Of a stretch of DNA of 64,000 bases, positions 32,365 to 41,445 are shown in pieces. Each line of letters begins with the position of its first letter. Position 1 is the stretch's first letter. Under the pieces are notes generated by a model that made no database searches, was not told where the DNA came from, and was given only the letters and a program-made list of their open reading frames with translations. The stretch is taken from NCBI RefSeq assembly GCF_000406165.1, contig NZ_CM001977.1, positions 3,113,064 through 3,177,063 of the forward strand, written 5' to 3'. Made by a program: the position numbers and the translations under genes. This DNA comes from Dickeya zeae NCPPB 2538 (GTDB taxonomy: Bacteria > Pseudomonadota > Gammaproteobacteria > Enterobacterales > Enterobacteriaceae).

Positions 32365-32849
32365 GCTTGACGTTGCAGACAGGTTAGCTTTCTGGCAACG
32401 GGAATATTTAGGGCGTCTCATCGCCGGTACGATTTTTACGTGACATTATGACGATTGGGTTTATTATCTTCAGCGCGAATAAAATAAATACTTTGTGTCA
32501 GCTATTTATTTCACTCACGGACATCCAGAAAGAGAAATATTTCCGCTTTATTATTCACCAATTCAAATCAATTAACGCATCAAAAAAGATACCTCCCAAA
32601 ATAAATTATTTAACGCATCAATCCTGATATTTTATTTTTGAATAATTGGGGTTAAAATAATTGACCTTTATTCATTTGTGTGATCGCCTCACTATTATTT
32701 CACACTGGTCAGGATATAGAATGCCGCCACAATAAAAGGTTACCCCGATTCACATGATGTCTCGTGTGACACCTGCGAATTACCCCTGTATTGGCCTGTA
32801 GCCGGTACGGCATTTTTTTATACTCTGTGTTCACCAAGGAGAAACTCGC
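32365..32849. other. AT-rich leader upstream of sdaC
   Basis: This 485-base region contains no gene. It is AT-rich between about 32450 and 32700, consistent with a promoter open to global regulators. E. coli sdaCB is under Crp and Lrp control; I see only a Crp-like site with one base too few in its spacer (32679-32693). Confidence 0.45.
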
Positions 32850-34133
32850 ATGAGCACAATTCAAGACAGCAGTCAGGTACTGGAGAACGCTTCAGGCTGG
32901 CGTAAAAGCGATACCGTCTGGATGCTGGGCCTGTACGGCACGGCCATCGGCGCGGGCGTGCTGTTTTTGCCCATCAATGCCGGTATTGGCGGTTTGATTC
33001 CGTTGATTATCATGGCAATTATTGCTTTTCCGATGACCTATTTCTCTCACCGCGCATTATGCCGTTTTGTTTTATCCGGTAAAAAAGGTGGTGAAGATAT
33101 TACCGAAGTTGTAGAAGAGCATTTTGGTACTGGTGCGGGAAAATTAATCACCCTGCTTTATTTCTTCGCTATTTATCCAATACTGCTGGTTTATAGTGTC
33201 GCTATTACCAATACCGTTGACAGCTTTATTACTCACCAGTTGCATTTACCTTCACCACCGCGAGCGATTCTGTCTCTGATATTGATTTTGGGACTGATGT
33301 TTATCGTTCGCTTTGGCGAAGCGATGATCGTGAAAGCGATGAGCGTGCTGGTTTATCCGTTTGTGGCCGTATTAATGATGCTGGCGCTGTATTTAGTTCC
33401 GCACTGGAATACAACTGTTTTCCATAATATTTCCCTGACCAACAGCACCACAGGTAATGGCCTGCTGGCAACGCTGTGGCTGGCCATTCCGGTTATGGTG
33501 TTTTCCTTCAACCACTCACCGATTATTTCGTCTTTTGCGGTATCCAAACGCCGTGAATATGGCGATAACGCTGAGAGAAAATGCTCCCGTATCCTGGCTT
33601 GCAGCCACATCATGATGGTGTTGACCGTGATGTTCTTCGTATTCAGTTGCGTACTGGCACTCTCCCCGTCTGACCTGATGGAAGCGAAATCTCAGAACAT
33701 TTCGATCCTGTCCTATCTGGCTAACCACTTTAATAACCCGGTTATGGGCTATCTGGCACCGGTTATCGCCACTATCGCCATTTCCAAATCGTTCCTGGGT
33801 CACTACCTGGGTGCAGGTGAAGGCCTGAACGGCATGATGACAAAAATGCTGCGCAGCCGCGGTAAGACAGTTTCAACCGCCAAACTGAACCGCATCACTG
33901 CCCTGTTCATGCTGGTCACCACCTGGCTGGTCGCCACACTGAACCCGAGCATTCTGGGTATGATTGAAACCATGGGCGGCCCGGTTATCGCTTGTCTGCT
34001 GTTCCTGATGCCGATGTACGCTATCCGTAAAGTACCGGCCATGCGTCAGTACAGCGGCGCGCTGAGCAACGTGTTCGTCACCCTGCTGGGCCTGATCGCC
34101 ATCACCGCCATCGTTTACACCCTGTTCGAGTAA
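32850..34133 (+). CDS. sdaC: Serine transporter (HAAAP family)
   Basis: SdaC is a proton-coupled L-serine permease of the inner membrane. The 427-residue protein has about 11 hydrophobic segments and the family N-terminal region WMLGLYGTAIGAGVLFLPINAGIGG, plus FSFNHSPIISSFAVSKRREYG and KSFLGHYLGAGEGLNGM. sdaB follows after 61 bases, so uptake and deamination of serine are encoded together. Confidence 0.95.
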   Translation: MSTIQDSSQVLENASGWRKSDTVWMLGLYGTAIGAGVLFLPINAGIGGLIPLIIMAIIAFPMTYFSHRALCRFVLSGKKGGEDITEVVEEHFGTGAGKLITLLYFFAIYPILLVYSVAITNTVDSFITHQLHLPSPPRAILSLILILGLMFIVRFGEAMIVKAMSVLVYPFVAVLMMLALYLVPHWNTTVFHNISLTNSTTGNGLLATLWLAIPVMVFSFNHSPIISSFAVSKRREYGDNAERKCSRILACSHIMMVLTVMFFVFSCVLALSPSDLMEAKSQNISILSYLANHFNNPVMGYLAPVIATIAISKSFLGHYLGAGEGLNGMMTKMLRSRGKTVSTAKLNRITALFMLVTTWLVATLNPSILGMIETMGGPVIACLLFLMPMYAIRKVPAMRQYSGALSNVFVTLLGLIAITAIVYTLFE

Positions 34134-34194
34134 TTCCTCTGTCCCTCCCGACGCAGGCGGTGCTGCTGCCTGCGTCAGCTGAAAGGAACCCCCT

Positions 34195-35565
34195 ATGGTC
34201 AGCGTATTTGATATTTTCAAAATTGGTATCGGCCCTTCCAGTTCGCATACCGTTGGTCCGATGAAAGCTGGCAACATGTTCACCGACGATCTGGTCAACC
34301 TGTCTCTGATTTCATCGGTTGACGCCATTATTGTTGATGTTTATGGCTCGCTGGCTCTGACCGGCAAGGGCCACCACACCGATATCGCCATCATTATGGG
34401 ACTGGCGGGCAATTTGCCAGACAGCGTGGATATCGACGCGATCCCGGCCTTTATTCAACAAGTACAGCACAGCGGCCGTCTGCCGTTGCTCAATGGGCGC
34501 TATGAGGTCAACTTCCCGCTGGACAGCGCACTGCGCTTCCAACCGGAGAACCTGCCGCTGCACGAAAACGGCATGACAATCCGTGCGCTCGACGCCAGTA
34601 AAAACGTGCTGTACAGCAAAACCTATTATTCGATCGGTGGCGGTTTTGTCGTCGATCAGGAACACTTCGGCCAGCCAATGGCACAGGAAGAGCGCGCGCC
34701 CTGGCCGTTCTATTCTGCCCGACAACTGCTTCAGCATTGTCACGATAATTGCCTGTCGCTGTCAGCGGTGGTGATGAAAAATGAAATCGCCATGCACGGC
34801 CGCGATGCGCTGGAAACGTATTTCGCCAGCGTCTGGCAAACCATGCAAAACGCTATTCATCGCGGTATGAATACCGAGGGCGTACTTCCTGGCCCGCTGC
34901 GCGTGCCACGTCGTGCCTCGGCGTTACACCGGTTATTGTTCACCAACGGGCGTTTTTCCAATGACCCGATGGATGCCATGGATTGGGTCAACATGTTCGC
35001 GATGGCGGTATCAGAAGAGAACGCCGCAGGTGGCCGGGTAGTCACAGCACCGACCAATGGTGCGTGTGGCATTATTCCTGCCGTGTTGGCCTACTACGAC
35101 CGATTCATTCAACCGGTAACGCCAGACACGTACCTGCGCTATTTCCTGGCTGCCGGGGCCATCGGCATTCTGTTTAAAATGAATGCGTCGATTTCCGGTG
35201 CAGAAGTCGGTTGTCAGGGAGAAGTGGGTGTTGCCTGTTCGATGGCAGCAGCCGGTCTGGCTGAACTGCTGGGTGCCAACCCAGAGCAGGTGTGCATCGC
35301 GGCGGAAATCGGTATGGAGCACAATCTTGGACTGACCTGCGACCCGGTTGCTGGCCAGGTTCAGGTGCCTTGCATCGAGCGTAACGCCATTGCATCTGTT
35401 AAAGCGATCAACGCTGCCCGTATGGCAATTCGTCGCTCCAGCGAACCCCGTGTTTCTCTGGATAAAGTGATTGAAACCATGTACGAAACCGGCAAAGACA
35501 TGAACGCCAAATACCGCGAGACATCCCGCGGAGGCCTGGCGATTAAAGTGGTGCAATGTGAATAA
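34195..35565 (+). CDS. sdaB: L-serine ammonia-lyase (iron-sulfur type)
   Basis: The enzyme deaminates L-serine to pyruvate and ammonia using a [4Fe-4S] cluster. The 456-residue protein has the N-terminal SVFDIFKIGIGPSSSHTVGPMKA, the TAPTNGACGIIPAVL segment and cysteines in EVGCQGEVGVACSMAA and LTCDPVAGQVQVPCIERN that ligate the cluster and line the active site. The start has AAAGGA upstream. I use sdaB because it follows sdaC as in E. coli; sdaA-type paralogues are nearly as similar. Confidence 0.94.
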   Translation: MVSVFDIFKIGIGPSSSHTVGPMKAGNMFTDDLVNLSLISSVDAIIVDVYGSLALTGKGHHTDIAIIMGLAGNLPDSVDIDAIPAFIQQVQHSGRLPLLNGRYEVNFPLDSALRFQPENLPLHENGMTIRALDASKNVLYSKTYYSIGGGFVVDQEHFGQPMAQEERAPWPFYSARQLLQHCHDNCLSLSAVVMKNEIAMHGRDALETYFASVWQTMQNAIHRGMNTEGVLPGPLRVPRRASALHRLLFTNGRFSNDPMDAMDWVNMFAMAVSEENAAGGRVVTAPTNGACGIIPAVLAYYDRFIQPVTPDTYLRYFLAAGAIGILFKMNASISGAEVGCQGEVGVACSMAAAGLAELLGANPEQVCIAAEIGMEHNLGLTCDPVAGQVQVPCIERNAIASVKAINAARMAIRRSSEPRVSLDKVIETMYETGKDMNAKYRETSRGGLAIKVVQCE

Positions 35566-35596
35566 ACACGATGTGCGCCTGAGCGCGCACCTCGTT

Positions 35597-35643
35597 AACC
35601 ATTGATCTCATAACCAATTGTTCTCATAACCAATTGATCTCAT
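35597..35643. repeat. Three 15-16-base tandem repeats after sdaB
   Basis: Units AACCATTGATCTCAT (35597-35611), AACCAATTGTTCTCAT (35612-35627) and AACCAATTGATCTCAT (35628-35643) are followed by a decayed fourth unit. The array is in the 362-base gap between sdaB and the XRE gene, which holds no gene. It may be simple replication slippage. Confidence 0.8.
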
Positions 35644-35759
35644 ACACAATTAGCCTCACTAGCAATCATCAGCATCACTAGCAACAACCTTTACTGACAC
35701 CAGTCGCCAACAACAGTACCCGCAGCATAACGCGCTGATACGTCCAGGGAAAAATAAGC

Positions 35760-35798
35760 CACCGGGCTGATGCAACCACATCAGCCCGGTGTATTTTT
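35760..35798. terminator. Strong bidirectional terminator
   Basis: A perfect 13-base stem CACCGGGCTGATG / CATCAGCCCGGTG with a 6-base loop is followed by TATTTTTA and preceded by an A-rich run. It can end transcription from sdaCB and, on the other strand, from the XRE regulator gene. Confidence 0.88.
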
Positions 35799-35927
35799 AG
35801 TCATACTGTATTTTTGGATAATACCGTGTTTTGACTCGCCGCGTAGTCGAGTATTACGGGTGTCGAGTATCATGGATGTTGAAAATCGGTACGTTAAGCA
35901 CCGCGCCCGCCGAGTAACGGTACGCTG

Positions 35928-36353
35928 TCAGGATGGTTTTTTCTCGTTGTCCGGCCAGGACCAGATCAGGTTGTTTTCTGCTGCAGACACATACCAGTCA
36001 AGTGCACTGGCGACCGGTTTCGGCATGGATTCAGCTGCTGTAACAGGGGTGGGTGTGTCAGTGTTTTTCTTACGAATGCGTAGCGGTGCACGAGACTGCC
36101 CACCATTTAAGCGCGCATTGAAGTTCTCTACCTCGGTATCAAACAGCACGCCTTCCAGTTGATGCAGACGGTTCAACCCACGCAGGATCGCCAGCAGGCT
36201 GCTCAGGGTAATGGACTCCCCCATCTCCGCCCGTTTGATGGTCGCGATGCCAAGCCCGGCGCGCTCGGCCAGATCCACCTGGGATAACCGCTGCTGAATA
36301 CGTGCGTCTTTTATACGTCGACACAGCTCGGTGATGATGTCACCTTCGCTCAT
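35928..36353 (-). CDS. XRE-family helix-turn-helix regulator
   Basis: This small DNA-binding protein is about 141 residues from the ATG at 36353; an ATG at 36368 is also possible. The HTH_3 domain occupies about residues 5-60: LCRRIKDARIQQRLSQVDLAERAGLGIATIKRAEMGESITLSSLLAILRGL. The C-terminal 60 residues are polar and end with a distinctive LDWYVSAAENNLIWSWPDN. Such proteins resemble antitoxin-type regulators, but no toxin or hipA partner is adjacent. The target is unknown. Confidence 0.8.
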   Translation of the reverse strand: MSEGDIITELCRRIKDARIQQRLSQVDLAERAGLGIATIKRAEMGESITLSSLLAILRGLNRLHQLEGVLFDTEVENFNARLNGGQSRAPLRIRKKNTDTPTPVTAAESMPKPVASALDWYVSAAENNLIWSWPDNEKKPS

Positions 36354-36561
36354 GGTACTGAATCTCATAATGCCGCTATCTGCCCCCACGCTAAGTTGCG
36401 CGCAGTTTATCATCACTCGCTGCAATCACAGCGATGGGCGAACAACTAAACGTCAGTTTCTCGATGCAGGTCAATTTTTCATAAGAAAAAAGTATGGATT
36501 CGACAGTGCGCATAGCACACGCGGCGTTCACACCGCGTGAGATAAAATGCGATGAAAACCG

Positions 36562-37380
36562 CTACCCGAAACGACCGGTAATATAGTCTTCAGTACGCCG
36601 CTCAGCCGGTGCGGTAAACAGCGAGTCGGTTTCGTTGTACTCGATCAGCCGACCATGATGAATAAACGCTGTGTAATCAGACACCCTCGCCGCCTGCTGC
36701 ATGTTATGCGTCACCAGCACCAGCGTGAAACGGCGCTTGAGCGCGCCAATCAGTTCTTCGATCACCAATGTCGAGATCGGATCGAGCGCCGATGTCGGTT
36801 CATCCAGCAATAGTACTTCCGGTTCGATGGCGATAGCACGGGCGATCACCAGCCGCTGTTGCTGACCACTGGACAGCGTGAGTGCATTGTCGACGAGTCG
36901 GTCTTTTACCTCATGCCATAATGCCGCCGCCCGCAGGGCGCTTTCCACCGACTCATCCAACAGACGTCGGTCTTTCACCCCCTGCAAGCGCAGGCCGTAA
37001 ATCACGTTTTCATAGATGGATTTAGGAAAGGGATTGGGACGCTGAAAAACCATACCGACCCGGCGGCGCAACGTCGAGACATCCAGCGACGGATCGTTGA
37101 TACACATGCCCTGTAAACGGATGTCGCCATCAATACGGCAGCTATCCATCAAATCGTTCATGCGATTAAAACAGCGCAGCAAGGTAGATTTGCCGCAACC
37201 CGACGGCCCAATCAGCGCCGTCACACGGTTTTTCGGAATACGCAAAGAGATATCACACAGCGCTTGTTTATCGCCGTAATACAAATTCAGCCCGTCAACT
37301 GACAGCGCCGTTTGTTCATCAGTTAACCGGTGGACGTCCATCACGGGGAGTCGCTCCAGCGGTTTAGGCATACCCATCAT
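36562..37380 (-). CDS. pstB: Phosphate ABC transporter ATPase
   Basis: The 272-residue ATPase belongs to the PstB family: Walker A GPSGCGKSTLLRCFNRMNDL, the PstB-specific RVGMVFQRPNPFPKSIYENV, signature LSSGQQQRLVIARA and Walker B VLLLDEPTSALDP. The C-terminal stretch NETDSLFTAPAERRTEDYITGRFG is characteristic of PstB. It ends a pstC-pstA-pstB operon that lacks pstS and phoU, in contrast to the normal pstSCAB-phoU set. Confidence 0.93.
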   Translation of the reverse strand: MMGMPKPLERLPVMDVHRLTDEQTALSVDGLNLYYGDKQALCDISLRIPKNRVTALIGPSGCGKSTLLRCFNRMNDLMDSCRIDGDIRLQGMCINDPSLDVSTLRRRVGMVFQRPNPFPKSIYENVIYGLRLQGVKDRRLLDESVESALRAAALWHEVKDRLVDNALTLSSGQQQRLVIARAIAIEPEVLLLDEPTSALDPISTLVIEELIGALKRRFTLVLVTHNMQQAARVSDYTAFIHHGRLIEYNETDSLFTAPAERRTEDYITGRFG

Positions 37381-37394
37381 TATTCTCCCGCCAC

Positions 37395-39041
37395 TTAGAG
37401 TGACATCGCACGGTATTTTTCACGCAACACATGGCGAATGCCAATCGCCGCCAGATTCAACGCCACCACAATCAACACCAGTAGTAACGCGGTGGTATAC
37501 ACCAGTGGGCGAGCCGCTTCCACATCCGGGCTCTGAAACGCCAGATCATAAATCTGGAACCCCAGGTGCATGAATTTCCGCTCCAGATGCAGATAAGGAA
37601 AGATATCGTCCACCGGCAGTACCGGTACCGATTTCACCACCCCCACCAACATCAGCGGCGCGGTTTCGCCTGCTGCGCGCGCCACCGCCAGAATCAGCCC
37701 GGTCATCATCGCGGGGACCGCCATCGGCAGCACTACACGCCACAGGGTTTCCGCCCGGGTCGCCCCCAGCGCCAGCGAGCCATGACGCACTGATATCGGA
37801 ATGCGTGACAACCCCTCTTCCGTAGATACTATCACCACCGGCAACGTTAATAGCGCCAGCGTCAGCGACGCCCACAGCAATCCCGGCGTACCGAAAGTCG
37901 GGTTCGGGAGCGATTCGGCGTAAAACAGACGATCCAACGTACCGCCCACCAGATAAACAAAAAAGCCCAGTCCGAACACACCATAGACGATGGACGGCAC
38001 CCCAGCCAGATTCGCCACGGCAACCCGTACCCAACGGGTCAGGCTGGTGTTATCAGCGTATTCATGCAGATAAACCGCCGCCACCACGCCTAGTGGCATC
38101 ACGATAACCGACATCAGAATAACCAGCAGCACGGTGCCGAAAATGGCGGGAAACAGCTGACCGGGACTACTGTCGTCGGGTTCAAACCGGCTTAACAGGC
38201 TACCTATCACCTGCAGCGTCTGGTGCGCCTTTTCGGAGAGGGTCATCGCATTCGGGTACCACGCCCGCTCAATCATTCTGACCGGGATGGTATGCAGTTG
38301 ACCCTGCGCATCGCGTAGCGACACCGCCGTGCGGTTGATATCAGCATTGAACGCCATCAGTTGTTGATTAAGCGCACTGAAGTGGCGCTCCAGTGCGGCT
38401 CGCTCGGCACCAAGGCGTGCCTGTGCCTGCTCATTTAGCCGGTTTTCCCGCCGCAGTTTTTCTTCCTGCAACCGCAGTGCGTCAAACTGCTGGTTCACCC
38501 GGCTCATCTCCCCCAGGCGCAGCGTCTGAGCATGCGTCATCAATTGATGCACCTGCGCAATCCGCTGCTGTAGCGTTGACGGCAGATTGTCGGACACCAA
38601 TGGCTGCCCGTCTTCCGTCATACCATCAAGATAACCATACGCCATACCGTTGGTGGTCCGGCGCACCGCCAACACATCCGCTGGCTGGCTGGCATGGGTC
38701 ACCGAGGCGGACAGCAATGTCTGGAAACTCTGGCCGTAAGACTCTCGCCACCCGGTTTTAAGCAGATAGCGCGTAGCACCTGATGTAGGCGCATTGACGA
38801 CACCGGCATCCGCCAGTTGCTGGTGGGTCAGCGGTTGTTCATCATAGCGCTCGCCGATCAACTGACGGGGATTGCCCTGTGCATCGTGCAGGCTAAACGA
38901 CCATACCGGCTGCGGCCACAGGTAGCGCGCGCTCTGCCCAACCAGCAGCACGAACACCGCAACGATGGCAATCAGGCTGAACGTAATCGCAGACGCCGTG
39001 AGCCATACCCAGGGTGTTCCGGTGCGAAACCAACGCATCAT
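37395..39041 (-). CDS. pstA: Phosphate ABC transporter permease, large PstA type
   Basis: The 548-residue permease is about 250 residues longer than E. coli PstA. After membrane segment 1 there is a long periplasmic insert (about residues 45-285) with a coiled-coil-like region (EEKLRRENRLNEQAQARLGAERAALERHF). The PstA core follows (PLGVVAAVYLHEYAD, LAGVPSIVYGVFGLGFFVYLV, RHGSLALGATRAETLWRVVLPMAVPAMMTGL). Large PstA/PstC pairs occur in Pseudomonas and Vibrio-type phosphate systems. It overlaps the pstC stop by 4 bases. Confidence 0.9.
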   Translation of the reverse strand: MMRWFRTGTPWVWLTASAITFSLIAIVAVFVLLVGQSARYLWPQPVWSFSLHDAQGNPRQLIGERYDEQPLTHQQLADAGVVNAPTSGATRYLLKTGWRESYGQSFQTLLSASVTHASQPADVLAVRRTTNGMAYGYLDGMTEDGQPLVSDNLPSTLQQRIAQVHQLMTHAQTLRLGEMSRVNQQFDALRLQEEKLRRENRLNEQAQARLGAERAALERHFSALNQQLMAFNADINRTAVSLRDAQGQLHTIPVRMIERAWYPNAMTLSEKAHQTLQVIGSLLSRFEPDDSSPGQLFPAIFGTVLLVILMSVIVMPLGVVAAVYLHEYADNTSLTRWVRVAVANLAGVPSIVYGVFGLGFFVYLVGGTLDRLFYAESLPNPTFGTPGLLWASLTLALLTLPVVIVSTEEGLSRIPISVRHGSLALGATRAETLWRVVLPMAVPAMMTGLILAVARAAGETAPLMLVGVVKSVPVLPVDDIFPYLHLERKFMHLGFQIYDLAFQSPDVEAARPLVYTTALLLVLIVVALNLAAIGIRHVLREKYRAMSL

Positions 39042-41224
39042 GACAGTTCTCCCTCGTCGCGATAGCGGCGACGTAAACGCTGACGAATGATCTCCGCCAG
39101 CGAATTCACCACAAAGGTAAAGAGAAACAGTACCAACGCGGCTAAAAACAGCACCCGATAGTGCGCGCTGGACATTGCCGCTTCCGGCATTTCAATCGCG
39201 ATATTCGCCGCCAGCGATCGCAATCCCTGAAACAAGCTATTGTCCATCACCGGCGTATTACCGGTCGCCATCAGCACGATCATGGTTTCACCCACCGCAC
39301 GGCCAAAACTCAGCATCAGGGCAGCAAAAATGCCGGAACTGGCTGATGGCAGCACCACCCGCCACAACGTTTGCCATGCGGTGGCGCCCAATGCCAGCGA
39401 CCCCTGACTCAGGCGAGCCGGTACGCTGAACAACGCATCCTCCGCCAGCGAAAAAATCAACGGAATCAAGGCAAACCCCAGCGCAACCCCCGCGACCAGC
39501 GTATTGCGCTGACTAAAACGATCCCCCATCCATTGCCACAGTGGTTGCCCCAGTAAGCGTGAATCGAGCCACGGCCCCAACCAGCACGCCAGCGCCAGCA
39601 TCAGCAACATCGCCGGTATCAACAACAAGGCATCCCACCCAGCCGAGACACCACGTCGCCAGCGGGCAGGCAGTTGTTCCAGCAACCACCCACATCCCAA
39701 CACCGCCACACCCCATAGCAGCGGCAGCAACAGGATAGCGGTCAGGTACGTCGCCATACGGGGGGCCAGCCACAACGCGGCAATCAGCCCGATCACCACC
39801 GTCGGCAGCGCCCCCATGATTTCCATCGCAGGTTTGATCCAACGCCGTAGCGTCGGCGTCATGAAACAGGCGGTATAAATCGCCGCCGCCAGCGCCAGCG
39901 GTGCCGCGAATAACATGGCATAGAGCGCTGCTTTAAACGTGCCGCTCAATAACGGAACCAGACTGAATTTAGCCTGATAACTGTCGTCGGCGGCGGTCGG
40001 TTGCCAGACATAATCCGGTTCCGGGTAGTTTTCATACCAGAGCTTTTGCCACAGCCCACGCCAGCCAATATCAGGATACGGATTATCGAGTTGATACGGT
40101 CGCCAGTCCGTGTCCGTTTCCAGCAACAGTGCTCGCCCACGCGGGGAAAATGCCGCGATTCGGGCCTGTGGTGCCAGTAACGCGCTCATCAGCTCGCCGG
40201 ATTGCTTACTGGCAAACAACGAGAAATGCCCTTGCGGGTCAAGGGTGGCAAAAACGCGGCGGCGCGGCTCAACAATCAGATTCAGTTGCCGTCCATCGGT
40301 GGGGAAAATACGAATTTCACTCAAATGCGGCCCGGTTGTCGTCGGGGTATCGAACCATTGGCTGACGCGCCCATCAGCGGATTTGATCAGCAACGAATGT
40401 CCGCCAGCCAGCAGCGATAACGACAGTGGTGCCGTTCCCGGCAAGGTGACCGTTTCACGGGCGGTAAGCACTTGCTCACGCAGTTGCCATACCGTCAGGC
40501 GGTTGCCACTCAAGGTATAGAGCTGCTGACCATCCGGCGATAACAGCAGTTGTTGCACAGGTTCGTCGGGTTGAACCTGCGACACCGCTTGCAGGTCCGC
40601 GAGCGTCAACATGTCGACGGGTGGGGTATTGAGCGACAACGCATAAAGCTGCAAACGGTTCTCCGCGTCAATCAACGCCATCCACAACATATCGTCTGAC
40701 TCGGCAATCGCCAGTTGTCGCAGCGGCTGCGTCGCCCCAGCCAGGCGAAGCGAATGCTCACCCAGCGGGTATCGCCATTGGGGTATACCGGCGCTGGACA
40801 ACGGCAAATCCGGGCGGAGCACTCTCAGTGCCCCGTCAGCCTGCCCCAGCACCAGTAGTGGGTGCTCACCGGTACTGATCGCCGCCACGGCGACCGACGG
40901 CGCCACCGACACACTGGCGTTAACCTGCCCGCGCGCAAGATCGATAAACTCGCCGTTTCCCCCGGCATCAACCCGAAAAGCCCAGCGGCCGCTATCATTA
41001 ATGCCAAGCGCCAGCGTCGGGTCATGGCTATCGACAGCCACAGGCTCCAACGGGCGAATTGACGCGGACGAAAATAGCGGGATCACCACATACAGCAGAT
41101 AAATAAAGATAGTCAGTAACGCCAGCAATACCAGCCACCCGCTGCCCACCACAATCCGGCGCGTCAGCCGGTCGATGAACGCCCGCTGTTTGTCCCGATA
41201 CGCTAAATTGCCTGAGTCTGCCAT
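39038..41224 (-). CDS. pstC: Phosphate ABC transporter permease, large PstC type
   Basis: The protein is about 728 residues from the ATG at 41224, over twice the size of E. coli PstC. It has a first membrane segment (WLVLLALLTIFIYLLYVVIPLF). A roughly 400-residue periplasmic region follows with WD/YVTN-like beta-propeller wording (VQQLLLSPDGQQLYTLSGNRLTVWQL). The C-terminal permease core reads AIYTACFM, MEIMGALPTVVIGLIAALWLAP and SQGSLALGATAWQTLWRVVLPSASSGI. Upstream in-frame starts exist. It is divergent from ppk and leads the pstCAB operon. Confidence 0.88.
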   Translation of the reverse strand: MADSGNLAYRDKQRAFIDRLTRRIVVGSGWLVLLALLTIFIYLLYVVIPLFSSASIRPLEPVAVDSHDPTLALGINDSGRWAFRVDAGGNGEFIDLARGQVNASVSVAPSVAVAAISTGEHPLLVLGQADGALRVLRPDLPLSSAGIPQWRYPLGEHSLRLAGATQPLRQLAIAESDDMLWMALIDAENRLQLYALSLNTPPVDMLTLADLQAVSQVQPDEPVQQLLLSPDGQQLYTLSGNRLTVWQLREQVLTARETVTLPGTAPLSLSLLAGGHSLLIKSADGRVSQWFDTPTTTGPHLSEIRIFPTDGRQLNLIVEPRRRVFATLDPQGHFSLFASKQSGELMSALLAPQARIAAFSPRGRALLLETDTDWRPYQLDNPYPDIGWRGLWQKLWYENYPEPDYVWQPTAADDSYQAKFSLVPLLSGTFKAALYAMLFAAPLALAAAIYTACFMTPTLRRWIKPAMEIMGALPTVVIGLIAALWLAPRMATYLTAILLLPLLWGVAVLGCGWLLEQLPARWRRGVSAGWDALLLIPAMLLMLALACWLGPWLDSRLLGQPLWQWMGDRFSQRNTLVAGVALGFALIPLIFSLAEDALFSVPARLSQGSLALGATAWQTLWRVVLPSASSGIFAALMLSFGRAVGETMIVLMATGNTPVMDNSLFQGLRSLAANIAIEMPEAAMSSAHYRVLFLAALVLFLFTFVVNSLAEIIRQRLRRRYRDEGELS

Positions 41225-41337
41225 CTGTCGCCGTTGTTCCTGCTGTGTCGAAAATATGACCATCTTCTTGCATTGAGAAGAGGAAATGAAATATCCCGTC
41301 GCAGACGGGGTAACATATGTTGCCTTTACACCTGTAA

Positions 41338-41355
41338 TATGACAATGGTAAGTCG
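41338..41355 (-). promoter_or_regulatory. Possible Pho box between pstC and ppk
   Basis: On the minus strand TTGTCATATTACAGGTGT matches the PhoB box consensus at 12 of 18 positions; the first half (TTGTCATA) is good and the second poor. It lies about 115 bases before pstC. Phosphate control of these genes is biologically reasonable but weakly supported here. Confidence 0.35.
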
Positions 41356-41445
41356 ATACGCGCATTCGCTTTTATCGTCATTTGCGCGCCATAATGAACG
41401 TGGATAGTAGCTGCACTTAAGTAAAAATAGTGTAACGGAGCGACA

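Noticed and set aside
32679..32693. Crp-like site TGTGA..TCAC before sdaC
   Set aside because: The spacer is 5 instead of 6 bases, so the half-sites are out of register for Crp.
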